Source: a bacterium | GTDB lineage: Bacteria; Patescibacteriota; Saccharimonadia; Saccharimonadales; Saccharimonadaceae | Length of the DNA stretch: 13,607 nucleotides | Assembly: GCA_020626475.1 (NCBI GenBank) | Contig: JAHKZT010000013.1 | Span: 1-13,607 of the forward strand | Direction of reading: 5' to 3' | Part shown: positions 5,470 through 13,520 of the stretch, in pieces | Numbering within the stretch: position 1 is the stretch's first letter | Layout: each line of letters begins with the position of its first letter | Notes under the pieces: generated by a model | What the model was told of the DNA's origin: nothing | What the model saw: only the letters and a program-made list of their open reading frames with translations | Database searches by the model: none | Position numbers and translations under genes: made by a program

Positions 5470-6528
5470 ATGCATTTCAACAAAGACTACGAAGCAGACA
5501 TTGCAAATATCATTTCAGCCGACTTCATTAACTTCGAAAAACTCCGCAATAAAACAATCTTCATTACTGGCGCCACAGGTCTAATTGGCACCTCAATTAT
5601 CAATACGCTCGTCACAGCAAACAAGCAGCTTAATCTAAACTGCCACATAATCGCTTTTGTTCGCAGCGCCGAAAAAGCACAAAGCATCTTCGGCAATGCA
5701 GAGATAGAGTATCTGATTGGCGATATCACAAAACCTTTCCAATTATCCCACGATGTCGACTTCATTATTCATGCCGCGTCGGATACCTCTAGCAAACACT
5801 TCGTAGACCAACCGCTTCAAATCATAGATACTACTATTGATGGCACGAAGAATATCTTAAATTTTGCTGCCGAGAAACGCGCATCAAAAGCTATTTTCCT
5901 ATCCACGATGGAAGTTTATGGCCGCCCAGAAAATGACGAAAAAATTTCCGAAACACACTCCACTAATCTACAAACTACCGAGATCCGAAACTGCTATCCT
6001 ATCTCAAAGCGTATGGCCGAAAACATCTGTTTTTGCTATGCACAAACAGAGAATATTAACATCAACATTCTTCGCCTCACTCAGACTTTCGGCCCCGGCG
6101 TACGATACGACGACGGTCGCGTTTTTGCGGACTTTGCTCGTTGCGCCATCGAAAACCGCGATATCATTCTCCATACTACCGGCGACACAAAGCGCCAATA
6201 CCTCTACGTACTCGACGCCGTCTCTGCAATTTTAGCCGTTCTAACTTCAGATTCAAAAAACCAAATCTACAACGTCGCGAACGAATCTACGTATTGCTCC
6301 ATTCTTGAAATGGCAAATCTTGTTGCTGGCTTAGGTGAGCATAGCAAAGTAAAAGTTGAGCTAGAAAATGATTTACAAAAATACGGTTATGCTCCAACTC
6401 TATGCATGAATCTCGATACGGCAAAAATCCAAAAGCTCGGATGGAAACCAAGCAAAAACCTTAAACAAATGTTTGTTTCGCTCATTAATTACTACAAATC
6501 ACAACAAATGGAGGTCACCAATGAGTAA
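5470..6528 (+). CDS. NAD-dependent epimerase/dehydratase (extended SDR family)
   Basis: 352 residues from the ATG at 5470, chosen over an upstream ATG at 5410 because it lies four bases past the preceding stop, has GAGG at a workable distance and gives the usual family N-terminus. The Rossmann motif GATGLIG is at 34-40, the substrate-side STMEVYG at 145-151, and the catalytic YPISK (YxxxK) at 176-180. The overall length fits extended SDRs acting on nucleotide sugars, such as UDP-glucuronate decarboxylase or UDP-glucose epimerase. Such SDRs are often encoded beside an IspD/TarI-like cytidylyltransferase, and there the pair is thought to make a CDP-polyol, so it may reduce or epimerise the partner's substrate. 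That is inference, since the classic TarJ reductase belongs to a different family. Its end overlaps the start of thyA by eight bases. Confidence 0.83.
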   Translation: MHFNKDYEADIANIISADFINFEKLRNKTIFITGATGLIGTSIINTLVTANKQLNLNCHIIAFVRSAEKAQSIFGNAEIEYLIGDITKPFQLSHDVDFIIHAASDTSSKHFVDQPLQIIDTTIDGTKNILNFAAEKRASKAIFLSTMEVYGRPENDEKISETHSTNLQTTEIRNCYPISKRMAENICFCYAQTENININILRLTQTFGPGVRYDDGRVFADFARCAIENRDIILHTTGDTKRQYLYVLDAVSAILAVLTSDSKNQIYNVANESTYCSILEMANLVAGLGEHSKVKVELENDLQKYGYAPTLCMNLDTAKIQKLGWKPSKNLKQMFVSLINYYKSQQMEVTNE

Positions 6529-7474
6529 ATTTGATGAACAATACCTCGATCTCTGCGAGCGTATTCTAAAACATGGCGAACGTATCGTAAACTACGCCTC
6601 AACCGACAAGCGCAAAGATAATGGCGCTAAAAGCAATATTCCAGACCACGCCGCCCAAGGCGCACTCCAATCCGCCACGATTCGTCTTCCTCATCAGATT
6701 CTCCAGTTCGATCTCTCCGAAGAATTTCCAATCCTTACTACTAAATTCGTCGCTTTCAAAACGGCAGTCCTTGAAATGCTCTGGATTTACCAGCAGCAGA
6801 GCAATGATGTTCGCTGGCTCCACGAACGCGGCATCAAAATTTGGGACGAATGGGAAATCCCCGAAGACGGTAAATACCAGGGTAGGGAATGGGATCCAAA
6901 AGAATTTGCTCACACTATCGGCACCGCTTACGGTTGGATCGTAAAACGCTACCAGCTCACCCAAAGCCTTATCGAAACCCTCAAGACTAACCCTGGCAAC
7001 CGCCGCATGATTATGTCTCTCTGGCAAAACGAATGGCTTCCAACCGCCGCTCTTCCTAGCTGCGTCTGGAATACTCAATGGCACGTATCAAAAGCCGATA
7101 GTGATAAACCTCGCCTCAATATGATGGTTACCGTCCGCTCCAATGACGTTCCGCTCGGTATGCCGTTCAACGTTGCCCAGTATGCCGTACTTTGCCACCT
7201 TATTGCTCAGTCCGTAGGTATGGAAGCCGGACAAATGACTTACGTTATCAACGATGCTCATATCTACGAAAATCAGATCGACGGCATCAAAGAACAGATT
7301 CGCCGTCGCGACGAAAAACTCGCCAAAGACGGCAAACTCTTCGACGCACCAAAGCTCTGGATTAATCCAGACATCAAAGACTTCTTTAAGTTCGATAGCA
7401 GCAAAGAGCTTAAAGATATTCAACTCGTCGATTATCAGCATCAAGGCAAAATTAAAATGGATGTAACGGCCTAG
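6521..7474 (+). CDS. thyA: Thymidylate synthase
   Basis: 317 residues from the ATG at 6521, picked because a GGAGGT ribosome binding site at 6510-6515 lies five bases upstream and the protein start then matches the family; a longer frame to 6473 runs back into the previous gene. It methylates dUMP to dTMP with methylene-tetrahydrofolate. Visible motifs are FPILTTK (69-75), GIKIWDEW (104-111), GTAYGW (134-139), RR at 161-162, the nucleophile Cys181 in LPSCVWNTQW (178-187), RSNDVPLGMPFNV (206-218) and DAHIY (245-249). The Val after the catalytic Cys and the general layout resemble the Bacillus subtilis ThyA type rather than the E. coli type (PCH). It overlaps the SDR gene by eight bases and is one base from folA, which recycles the dihydrofolate it makes. 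Confidence 0.96.
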   Translation: MSKFDEQYLDLCERILKHGERIVNYASTDKRKDNGAKSNIPDHAAQGALQSATIRLPHQILQFDLSEEFPILTTKFVAFKTAVLEMLWIYQQQSNDVRWLHERGIKIWDEWEIPEDGKYQGREWDPKEFAHTIGTAYGWIVKRYQLTQSLIETLKTNPGNRRMIMSLWQNEWLPTAALPSCVWNTQWHVSKADSDKPRLNMMVTVRSNDVPLGMPFNVAQYAVLCHLIAQSVGMEAGQMTYVINDAHIYENQIDGIKEQIRRRDEKLAKDGKLFDAPKLWINPDIKDFFKFDSSKELKDIQLVDYQHQGKIKMDVTA

Positions 7475-7475
7475 T

Positions 7476-7961
7476 ATGAGTTTTTCACTAATTGCCGCCG
7501 TAGGGCAGAATAATGAGCTAGGTAAAAAAGGTGGCCTCGTCTTCAAAATCCCTGGCGATCTTAAATTCTTCAAAGAAACCACCATCGGCCACCCCGTCTT
7601 CATGGGCCTCAATACATGGCGCAGTCTTCCGGGCAAATTACCAAAGCGCGAACATTACGTATTAACCATGGATGCCAACGATGTTCCAGAAGGCCTTCAT
7701 GCCGTTACCGACCTCGATGCTTTCATTGCAGAACACAAAGACGAATCCGAAGAATACTTCGTCATTGGTGGTGGCATGGTTTACAAACAGATGCTCCCTC
7801 ATTGCAGTAAGCTCTACCTTACCGAAGTCAATGCTAGCGACGACGAAGCCGACACTTTCTTCCCAGAATTTGATAAGTCAAACTACGTTGAAACCGTCCT
7901 CGGCCACGGCGAAGATAATGGCATTGCCTACGATCACGTTCTCTACGAAAAGAAAGATTAA
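7476..7961 (+). CDS. folA: Dihydrofolate reductase
   Basis: 161 residues, the normal length. It reduces dihydrofolate to tetrahydrofolate with NADPH, restoring the cofactor that ThyA oxidises. Motifs are AAVGQNNELGKKGGL (7-21), the substrate-site acid Asp28 in IPGDLKFFKETT (25-36), MGLNTWRSLPGKLPKR (43-58), and the NADPH-binding GGGMVYKQ (98-105), then LYLTEV (113-118) and DTFFPEF (126-132). The usual Trp in the LPW strand is Phe (position 23), a modest deviation. It starts one base after the thyA stop and is the last gene of the operon. Its stop overlaps the stop of the convergent glycosyltransferase gene by two bases, with no good terminator between them. Confidence 0.96.
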   Translation: MSFSLIAAVGQNNELGKKGGLVFKIPGDLKFFKETTIGHPVFMGLNTWRSLPGKLPKREHYVLTMDANDVPEGLHAVTDLDAFIAEHKDESEEYFVIGGGMVYKQMLPHCSKLYLTEVNASDDEADTFFPEFDKSNYVETVLGHGEDNGIAYDHVLYEKKD

Positions 7962-8911
7962 TTAGTTTTTCGCTTTATTCGGCTTTTTGCCGTCATTAAT
8001 CTTACAGTAAAAGTTGGCCCAAATCTTAGCGCTGCCGCGATTAGTCTCTGACGCTTAGTAGCACGACTGTCATTTAAAATCTTTTTACGCGTCTTTTTTA
8101 GTATGTCGCAAACCGTCTCATATTCAACGGCATATTCTTTTGCGCCCTTAGCGAGAATTATTAACTCGCAAATAAAGTATGCTTCCATAAATAGACGTGC
8201 CATCGAATAAAAACTTTTTTCTTCTTTGTCTATCTCTCTTACGATAGATAAACTCTTCATTCGATTCGCAGAGAAATGTGTTGATAGGCTGCCTTCTTTT
8301 TCAATATACGAATAAAGCACGGAATCGTTCACGACTACCTTAGTGGCTCGTTTTAAAACTAAGTAGTTAAAATATAAATCTTCCGCAACGGTAGAATTCG
8401 GCATACGTATGTCACCAATCGTTTTCTTAGAAATAAGCTTCGCTACTGGGCCATTATCGATATTCATTCCTAAAAGACTATTTATCGCCGTAGAGCTTTC
8501 GAGCATTTCTATCTTATTAGACAATCGCTCGAAATCTTTTATCTTATTGCGCGCATATTTCGTACATACGATATCAGCACCGCTCTCAATCATTAAGTCG
8601 CGCATCTTCTTGAGATAATTTGGCGAAACAATATCGTCAGCGTCCACGAAACAAATATAATCGCCGCTAGCTTTATCGATGCCAAAATTTCTCGCCGCCG
8701 CCGCACCGCCATTTTTTGTCGTAAATAACTTAAAATTACCCCTACTAGCACAAATCTTATTCAGTAATTCCTTTGACTTATCAGTGGAGCCATCATTCAC
8801 AAATAACACTTCAAAGTTTTTGTCAGTTTGCGCCACAATGCTTTTAGCACAACGCTCTATTGTTTTTTCCGCATTATAGACCGGAATAATTACAGAAATT
8901 AGCGTATTCAT
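7958..8911 (-). CDS. GT2-family glycosyltransferase
   Basis: 317 residues. The start is set at 8911, where the protein opens with MNTLISVIIPVYN, because an extended -10 covers 8927-8919; an ATG at 8938 lies upstream of that promoter. The N-terminal GT-A domain has FVNDGSTDKS (37-46), NGGAAAARNFGID (67-79) and the metal-binding DADD (90-93). The C-terminal half is helical and basic with no membrane segment, so it is cytoplasmic or peripheral. It transfers a sugar from a nucleotide donor during surface glycan assembly; donor and acceptor cannot be read. It is the only minus-strand gene between two plus-strand operons, and it diverges from the next glycosyltransferase across 65 bases. Similar first-domain motifs suggest the two are paralogues, but they differ strongly past residue 110. 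Confidence 0.9.
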   Translation of the reverse strand: MNTLISVIIPVYNAEKTIERCAKSIVAQTDKNFEVLFVNDGSTDKSKELLNKICASRGNFKLFTTKNGGAAAARNFGIDKASGDYICFVDADDIVSPNYLKKMRDLMIESGADIVCTKYARNKIKDFERLSNKIEMLESSTAINSLLGMNIDNGPVAKLISKKTIGDIRMPNSTVAEDLYFNYLVLKRATKVVVNDSVLYSYIEKEGSLSTHFSANRMKSLSIVREIDKEEKSFYSMARLFMEAYFICELIILAKGAKEYAVEYETVCDILKKTRKKILNDSRATKRQRLIAAALRFGPTFTVRLMTAKSRIKRKTN

Positions 8912-8918
8912 TAATGCT

Positions 8919-8927
8919 ATTATATCA
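8919..8927 (-). promoter_or_regulatory. Extended -10 promoter of the minus-strand GT2 gene, predicted leaderless
   Basis: On the minus strand TGATATAAT spans 8927 to 8919, then seven bases precede the ATG at 8911. The predicted transcript begins at or one base before the start codon. No ribosome binding site fits between the two. Confidence 0.68.
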
Positions 8928-8961
8928 AAGCGCTCCAACAGGGGCCAAATAGCGCATAATA

Positions 8962-8970
8962 TGATAAAAT
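8962..8970 (+). promoter_or_regulatory. Extended -10 promoter of the surface-polymer operon, predicted leaderless
   Basis: TGATAAAAT at 8962-8970 is followed by six bases (ATACAT) and the ATG at 8977. There is no visible -35 and no ribosome binding site. It is divergent from the promoter at 8919-8927, with 34 bases between the two elements. Confidence 0.65.
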
Positions 8971-8976
8971 ATACAT

Positions 8977-10002
8977 ATGCCCAACAAGAGAAAACCTGGC
9001 GCTTTAATCTCTGTCATCGTTCCCGTATATCGCGTAGAAGATTATCTTTTTCGCTGCGTTGACTCTCTTGTAAAACAAACATATAAAAATCTCGAAATTA
9101 TTTTAGTAGATGACGGCTCCCCAGATAGATGTGGCGAACTCTGCGATGATTGGGCGAAAAAAGATGCTCGCATCAAAGTAATCCACAAGAAAAATGGCGG
9201 CCTCTCTAGTGCGCGCAATGCTGGACTTGATGTCTGCAGGGGAGAATATATCATATTCGTAGATAGCGACGATTATCTAGCCGATGACGCTATCGAATAT
9301 ATGTACGCCGACATTCAAAAAACCGATGCCGACATCTCAATCTGCGACTTTGTCCCTTTTTCTCAAAAGGCAAAATCTCACAATACCTATCCGAAGAAGA
9401 AATTTATTGTATCCGGAAAAGATAAATGGAATTATATTGTCCATAGCAAGCAACATGACATTTATGGCGTAGTTACCGTCGTCCAATGGAATAAAATATT
9501 TAAAGCGCACATCTTCAAAAAACTTCGCTTTCAAAACGGAAAAGTCAATGAAGACGAATTTATTATCGCCGACGAACTCGGTCTTGCCGAAAAAATTTCT
9601 TACAATCTCAAACCGCTCTACTATTACCTCCAGCGCGACGACAGCATTATCCATTCTTTCTCAGCCAAGCGCTTCGACGGAATCGACGCTTACGATCATA
9701 GAATCAACTATTTCAAAAAGCACAACTTAACCGAATATATACCCAATATCATTAGATTAAAGATAACCCATCTTGCTTACTTAATCGGACAAAATTATCA
9801 CATCATTCGCAAAAACGAACAATATAAAACTATTTCTAAGCGCTACATTAACGAAAATGCCGCTGACGCGAAAGAGCTTCTGCACACCAACCTCAGTAGA
9901 AACGATAAAATCCGTATCCGGCTATTATTATCGTCGCCGCGCCTTCTAAATATTTTTCTAAAAGCGAAAGCAAAATCACATGAAAAAAGCAGCAACGCCT
10001 AA
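8977..10002 (+). CDS. GT2-family glycosyltransferase, first gene of surface-polymer operon
   Basis: 341 residues. The GT-A domain starts with ISVIVPVYRVEDYL (11-24) and has LVDDGSPD (43-50), NGGLSSARNAGLD (73-85) and the metal-binding VDSDD (95-99), all typical of capsule and exopolysaccharide GT2 enzymes. The C-terminal part (about 230-341) is basic and largely helical, with no clear membrane segment. It would add one sugar to a lipid-linked acceptor at the cytoplasmic face. It heads an operon with a flippase, a capsule-type transferase and a CDP-glycerol-type phosphotransferase. Its end overlaps the flippase start by 23 bases. The sugar is unknown. Confidence 0.92.
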   Translation: MPNKRKPGALISVIVPVYRVEDYLFRCVDSLVKQTYKNLEIILVDDGSPDRCGELCDDWAKKDARIKVIHKKNGGLSSARNAGLDVCRGEYIIFVDSDDYLADDAIEYMYADIQKTDADISICDFVPFSQKAKSHNTYPKKKFIVSGKDKWNYIVHSKQHDIYGVVTVVQWNKIFKAHIFKKLRFQNGKVNEDEFIIADELGLAEKISYNLKPLYYYLQRDDSIIHSFSAKRFDGIDAYDHRINYFKKHNLTEYIPNIIRLKITHLAYLIGQNYHIIRKNEQYKTISKRYINENAADAKELLHTNLSRNDKIRIRLLLSSPRLLNIFLKAKAKSHEKSSNA

Positions 10003-11470
10003 ACAAGAGAAGACCCTCAAACAGAAAACCATCTCCGGTCTTTTTTGGCGCTTCGGCGAAAGAATAACCGCCCAGCTAATTAGCTTCGTCGTCTCGATCG
10101 TTCTCGCAAGAATAATCCTACCAGAACAATACGGCACCATCGCGTGCGTCACCATCTTCATTAGCTTAGCTAATGTATTTGTGACGAGCGGCCTCGGCAC
10201 TTCTCTCGTTCAAAAGAAAAATTCCGATGAATTAGATTTTTCTACCATGTTCTGGGCAAGCTTATCACTTTCCGTCATTCTATATCTAGTCTTATTCTTC
10301 TCGGCGCCTCTAGTAAGTGCCATCTATCACGACGACCTCCTGACGCCAGTGATTCGAGTTATGGCACTAAAGCTCCCAATCGCAGCTTTTAGCACAATTC
10401 AACAAGCCTACGTCACGAATAAGATGATTTTCAAGAAGTTTTTCTTCTCAACTCTGTTCGGTACCATCGTGTCTGCCATTGTAGGGATTATTATGGCCCT
10501 AAAAGGCTTCGGTGTTTGGGCTCTCGTGGCACAATATCTCACAAATTCTTTTATCGATACCGTCGTCTTATTCTTTACTATAGATTGGCATCCAAAACTA
10601 ATTTTCTCTAAATTACGTTTCAAAAAACTATTCGGTTTCGGCTGGAAAATCATGGCTTCAAGCTTCCTAGGCACTCTTTTTGATCAATTGCGCGGCATGA
10701 TTATTGGCATTCGCTATACGCCAGCCGATCTCGCCTACAATAACAAAGGCGAACAATTTCCAACCATTATCGGAAGCAACCTCAACATTACATTCGACAC
10801 GGTACTATTTTCATCCATTTCCAAGCTTCAAGATGACAAGGCTGCCGTCAAAAACGCCCTTCGTCGCGCAACAAAAATCAGCGCCTACTTATTATGCCCG
10901 TTATTGCTAGGCCTAGCCGCAGTCGGAGAAACAGTCGTACGCGTACTCTTAACAGATAAATGGATCGCTTGCGTACCGTTCCTCCAAATTGTCTGTTTTC
11001 AGCAAATACTATCGATTCTAAACGCCGTAAATATGCAAGCCATCAAAGCAGTGGGCCGCAGTGACGTTATTCTAAAACTCGAGTTTATCAAAAAACCAGT
11101 CTATCTACTCATGGTCGTTTGCGCCATTCCATTTGGGCCGCTCGCCATCTGTGCGGCTAATGCAATCTATGGCGTCGCCGCGCTCATAATTAATACTCGC
11201 CACAACAAAAAACTATTCGGCTATACTCTCCATCAGCAGCTCGGTGACGTAATGGGCTACATTCTTCTTTCACTAGTTATGGCCGTAGCCGTATATTTCG
11301 TCGGAAAAATCAACATCAATATCTATCTCCTACTCGCAATTCAGATTGCCATCGGCATGATTATATACCTAGTCGGATCCATCGTATTTCGCGTTGAACC
11401 GCTCAAGAACCTCATGTCGAATGCGAAAAAAATATTAAAATCCCATAAAAGGACTACTCATGCAGAATAA
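9980..11470 (+). CDS. Wzx-type polysaccharide flippase (MATE/MOP superfamily)
   Basis: 496 residues, mostly hydrophobic, with about a dozen or more membrane helices. The N-terminal KTISGLFWRFGERITAQLIS (16-35), ARIILPEQYGTIA (43-55) and GLGTSLVQKK (71-80) are typical of the WzxC/RfbX branch of polysaccharide transporters. Such proteins move undecaprenyl-diphosphate-linked oligosaccharides or teichoic-acid-like chains from the inner to the outer leaflet. It starts inside the end of the preceding glycosyltransferase gene (23-base overlap, another frame), with only a weak ribosome binding site, suggesting coupled translation. It overlaps the next gene by 11 bases. Its presence suggests flipping of lipid-linked units rather than export of a finished polymer by an ABC transporter of TagGH type, which is not in the window. 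Confidence 0.93.
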   Translation: MKKAATPKQEKTLKQKTISGLFWRFGERITAQLISFVVSIVLARIILPEQYGTIACVTIFISLANVFVTSGLGTSLVQKKNSDELDFSTMFWASLSLSVILYLVLFFSAPLVSAIYHDDLLTPVIRVMALKLPIAAFSTIQQAYVTNKMIFKKFFFSTLFGTIVSAIVGIIMALKGFGVWALVAQYLTNSFIDTVVLFFTIDWHPKLIFSKLRFKKLFGFGWKIMASSFLGTLFDQLRGMIIGIRYTPADLAYNNKGEQFPTIIGSNLNITFDTVLFSSISKLQDDKAAVKNALRRATKISAYLLCPLLLGLAAVGETVVRVLLTDKWIACVPFLQIVCFQQILSILNAVNMQAIKAVGRSDVILKLEFIKKPVYLLMVVCAIPFGPLAICAANAIYGVAALIINTRHNKKLFGYTLHQQLGDVMGYILLSLVMAVAVYFVGKININIYLLLAIQIAIGMIIYLVGSIVFRVEPLKNLMSNAKKILKSHKRTTHAE

Positions 11471-12356
11471 GCTTATCGGTAAAATAAAACGTAAGATTCG
11501 CTGGATTTACGTAAAAAATTCCCACTCACTCAAGGAGAGCCGCAATCTCAAAGAGGCACGCCTTGATGAAAAATACCGTCGTTATTATGAGAAAAAATTC
11601 AGTAGTTTTATTGAATCTTTGCCAAAATATCAGCATAGCCATAAATACTCAAATAAAGTATGGTGGTGTTGGCTGCAAGGGGAAGAGAATGCACCAGACC
11701 TCTGCAAAGCCTGCCTATCCTCATTGCGCAAGAATCTAAAAAATCGTGAAATAATCGTAATCACCGAAGATAACTTCAAAAAATATATAGACCTTCCAGA
11801 TTATGTTCTCGATAAATATCAAAAGGGTTTCATTAGCCGCACGCACCTATCTGATATTCTTCGCCTAGAGCTTCTCATAAAATACGGCGGCACTTGGATC
11901 GATTCATCTGTGCTCGCTACCGATTATGACGAGTCGCTATTCGATAAAGATCTGTTTGTCTTTAAGTGTTTTCTAAAAGATAGTCAAGGGACTCTGTCGT
12001 CAAACTGGTTTATAACTTCTGAAGCAAATAATCCAATCCTTCACACTACACGCGATTTGCTTTATGAATACATTAAACACAACGACTACTTTGATCGCTA
12101 TTTTATGTTTCACATTTTCTTCGCAATTGCCGCCGAACGCTACCCAGAATCGTGGGACGCTATTCCAGTCTATCCAAACACAAATCCACACATTCTTCAG
12201 TTCGAACTCAATAAGCCCTACGACAAGGCTCGCTTCGATGACATCTGTAGACTATGCACGATTCATAAGCTATCTCAGAAAATCAATCCCAATTCAATGC
12301 CAAAAGACTCTAATTACTATCACATACTAAAGCAATATCTACCAAAGAGTAACTAA
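11460..12356 (+). CDS. Capsular polysaccharide synthesis-type glycosyltransferase (Caps_synth / GT32-like)
   Basis: 298 residues. A basic N-terminal tail of about 60 residues leads into KVWWCWLQGEENAPDLC (66-82), followed by ITEDNFKKYIDLP (101-113), HLSDILRLELLIKYGG (129-144) and TWIDSSVLAT (145-154). These are the hallmarks of the capsular polysaccharide synthesis family (Pfam Caps_synth) related to GT32 sugar transferases, where the acidic residues of the SDxxR and GGxWxD motifs bind the nucleotide sugar. It likely adds a hexose in the cytoplasm before export. An AAAAGGA at 11447-11453 lies six bases before the ATG and serves as ribosome binding site, inside the end of the flippase gene. 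The next gene starts directly after its stop codon. Sugar specificity is unknown. Confidence 0.87.
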   Translation: MQNKLIGKIKRKIRWIYVKNSHSLKESRNLKEARLDEKYRRYYEKKFSSFIESLPKYQHSHKYSNKVWWCWLQGEENAPDLCKACLSSLRKNLKNREIIVITEDNFKKYIDLPDYVLDKYQKGFISRTHLSDILRLELLIKYGGTWIDSSVLATDYDESLFDKDLFVFKCFLKDSQGTLSSNWFITSEANNPILHTTRDLLYEYIKHNDYFDRYFMFHIFFAIAAERYPESWDAIPVYPNTNPHILQFELNKPYDKARFDDICRLCTIHKLSQKINPNSMPKDSNYYHILKQYLPKSN

Positions 12357-13493
12357 ATGAATTATAAAGATACCATAAAAAAAGCGGCCATAAAATCTTT
12401 CCAACTTCTACCAGTACGCAACAACACCGTTTTTTGCCATAACTTCTATGGCAATGGCTTTGACGAAAATCCTCGTTATATTGCCGAGGAACTTCTTAAA
12501 ACTAATTCATTTAAGATTTACTGGGCTCTTTCTCGCGAAAATGCCAGCTTGCCCCTCCCAGAGGGAATTGAACGCGTAATCATTGGCACACCTAAATATT
12601 TCCGCGCCATTGCAACTTCAAAAGTATGGATCAGCAACGTTCGTCTTCCGGAATATTTCACAAAACGAAAAAACCAATTCTATGTTCAAACTTGGCACGG
12701 CGATTTAGGACTCAAAAAAATCGAATACGACGTGCTAGATAAATTAAGCGAAAGCTACGTCCGCAATATGAAGAACGATGACAAAATGATCAATCTTATG
12801 CTCAGTGGTTCAAAGCATTTTACGAACGTATGCCGAAATGCATTCAAATACAACGGAGAAATTCTAAAGTGTGGCTGTCCTAAAAACGACAATATTATAA
12901 ATGCCGATAAGGCTAAGGCAAAGAAGCAAGTTAAAAAGGATCTAGGCATCAAAGAGGATAATATATTACTCTATATGCCTACTTTTCGCACAGATTACAG
13001 TACGGATCCATATAATATTGATTTAGATAAAGTCAAAAAGTCCCTCGAGAAGAACACAGGCAAAAGCTGGAAAGTACTCTGCAAAATGCACCCTAACGTG
13101 CAAAACAAACACAAAAACATTAATTGTACCGATTATATCTCTATCGATAAGTACAATAATACTCAGCAGGCGATTGCCGCTTGCGACATCCTAATTTCAG
13201 ACTATTCGTCCGTACTTTTCGACGCTATGTTGGCAAACAAAACAGTTCTCGTCTACGCCAACGATGAAGAATTATACCGCAAGAACGAACGAGGCCTATA
13301 TTTTAATCTTTCCGATTTGCCATTTCCATACTTCAAATCTAGCGCCGAAATTGTAAGATACATCAATCAGGATAAATTAAAACACGCCAAAGACAATTAC
13401 CGTCAATTCTTTAAAGAGCAGGACGTCAATACCGAGGGGAACGCATCTAAAATCGTTGCCGACTATATTAGTAAAATCTGCTTCAATAAGTAA
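12357..13493 (+). CDS. CDP-glycerol/CDP-ribitol-type polyol-phosphate transferase (TagF/TagB/TarL family)
   Basis: 378 residues. The family signature is clear: KVWISN (89-94), QTWHGDLGLKK (111-121) with the catalytic-position His114, LLYMPTFR (204-211), the second conserved His245 in KMHPNV (243-248), and ILISDYSSVLFDA (278-290) near the donor site. Members transfer glycerol- or ribitol-phosphate from a CDP-polyol to a lipid-linked acceptor on the inner membrane face, as primases (TagB) or polymerases (TagF/TarL). The length, without a long N-terminal extension, is nearer to the TagB-like size than to TagF. It fits the CDP-polyol that the enzyme at 4731-5465 could supply. It starts directly after the preceding stop and is the last gene of the operon. 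Glycerol versus ribitol, and primase versus polymerase, cannot be told. Confidence 0.91.
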   Translation: MNYKDTIKKAAIKSFQLLPVRNNTVFCHNFYGNGFDENPRYIAEELLKTNSFKIYWALSRENASLPLPEGIERVIIGTPKYFRAIATSKVWISNVRLPEYFTKRKNQFYVQTWHGDLGLKKIEYDVLDKLSESYVRNMKNDDKMINLMLSGSKHFTNVCRNAFKYNGEILKCGCPKNDNIINADKAKAKKQVKKDLGIKEDNILLYMPTFRTDYSTDPYNIDLDKVKKSLEKNTGKSWKVLCKMHPNVQNKHKNINCTDYISIDKYNNTQQAIAACDILISDYSSVLFDAMLANKTVLVYANDEELYRKNERGLYFNLSDLPFPYFKSSAEIVRYINQDKLKHAKDNYRQFFKEQDVNTEGNASKIVADYISKICFNK

Positions 13494-13520
13494 TTAGCAC
13501 TCGACGCTTGACAGTGCTAA
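13494..13520. promoter_or_regulatory. CIRCE operator (HrcA binding site)
   Basis: TTAGCACTC (13494-13502), nine bases, then CAGTGCTAA (13512-13520). This is the CIRCE inverted repeat with one mismatch to the consensus right arm (GAGTGCTAA). HrcA bound here represses chaperonin genes and releases on heat shock. It begins directly after the stop codon of the preceding gene. Confidence 0.95.

Noticed and set aside
7961..8000. Possible terminator hairpin (CGGC/GCCG) between folA and the convergent GT2 gene
   Set aside because: Only four base pairs, and no T run follows on either strand.
8912..8938. Longer start for the minus-strand glycosyltransferase at 8938
   Set aside because: The added nine residues overlap a perfect extended -10 and are not part of the GT2 start. 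The ATG at 8911 gives a typical N-terminus.
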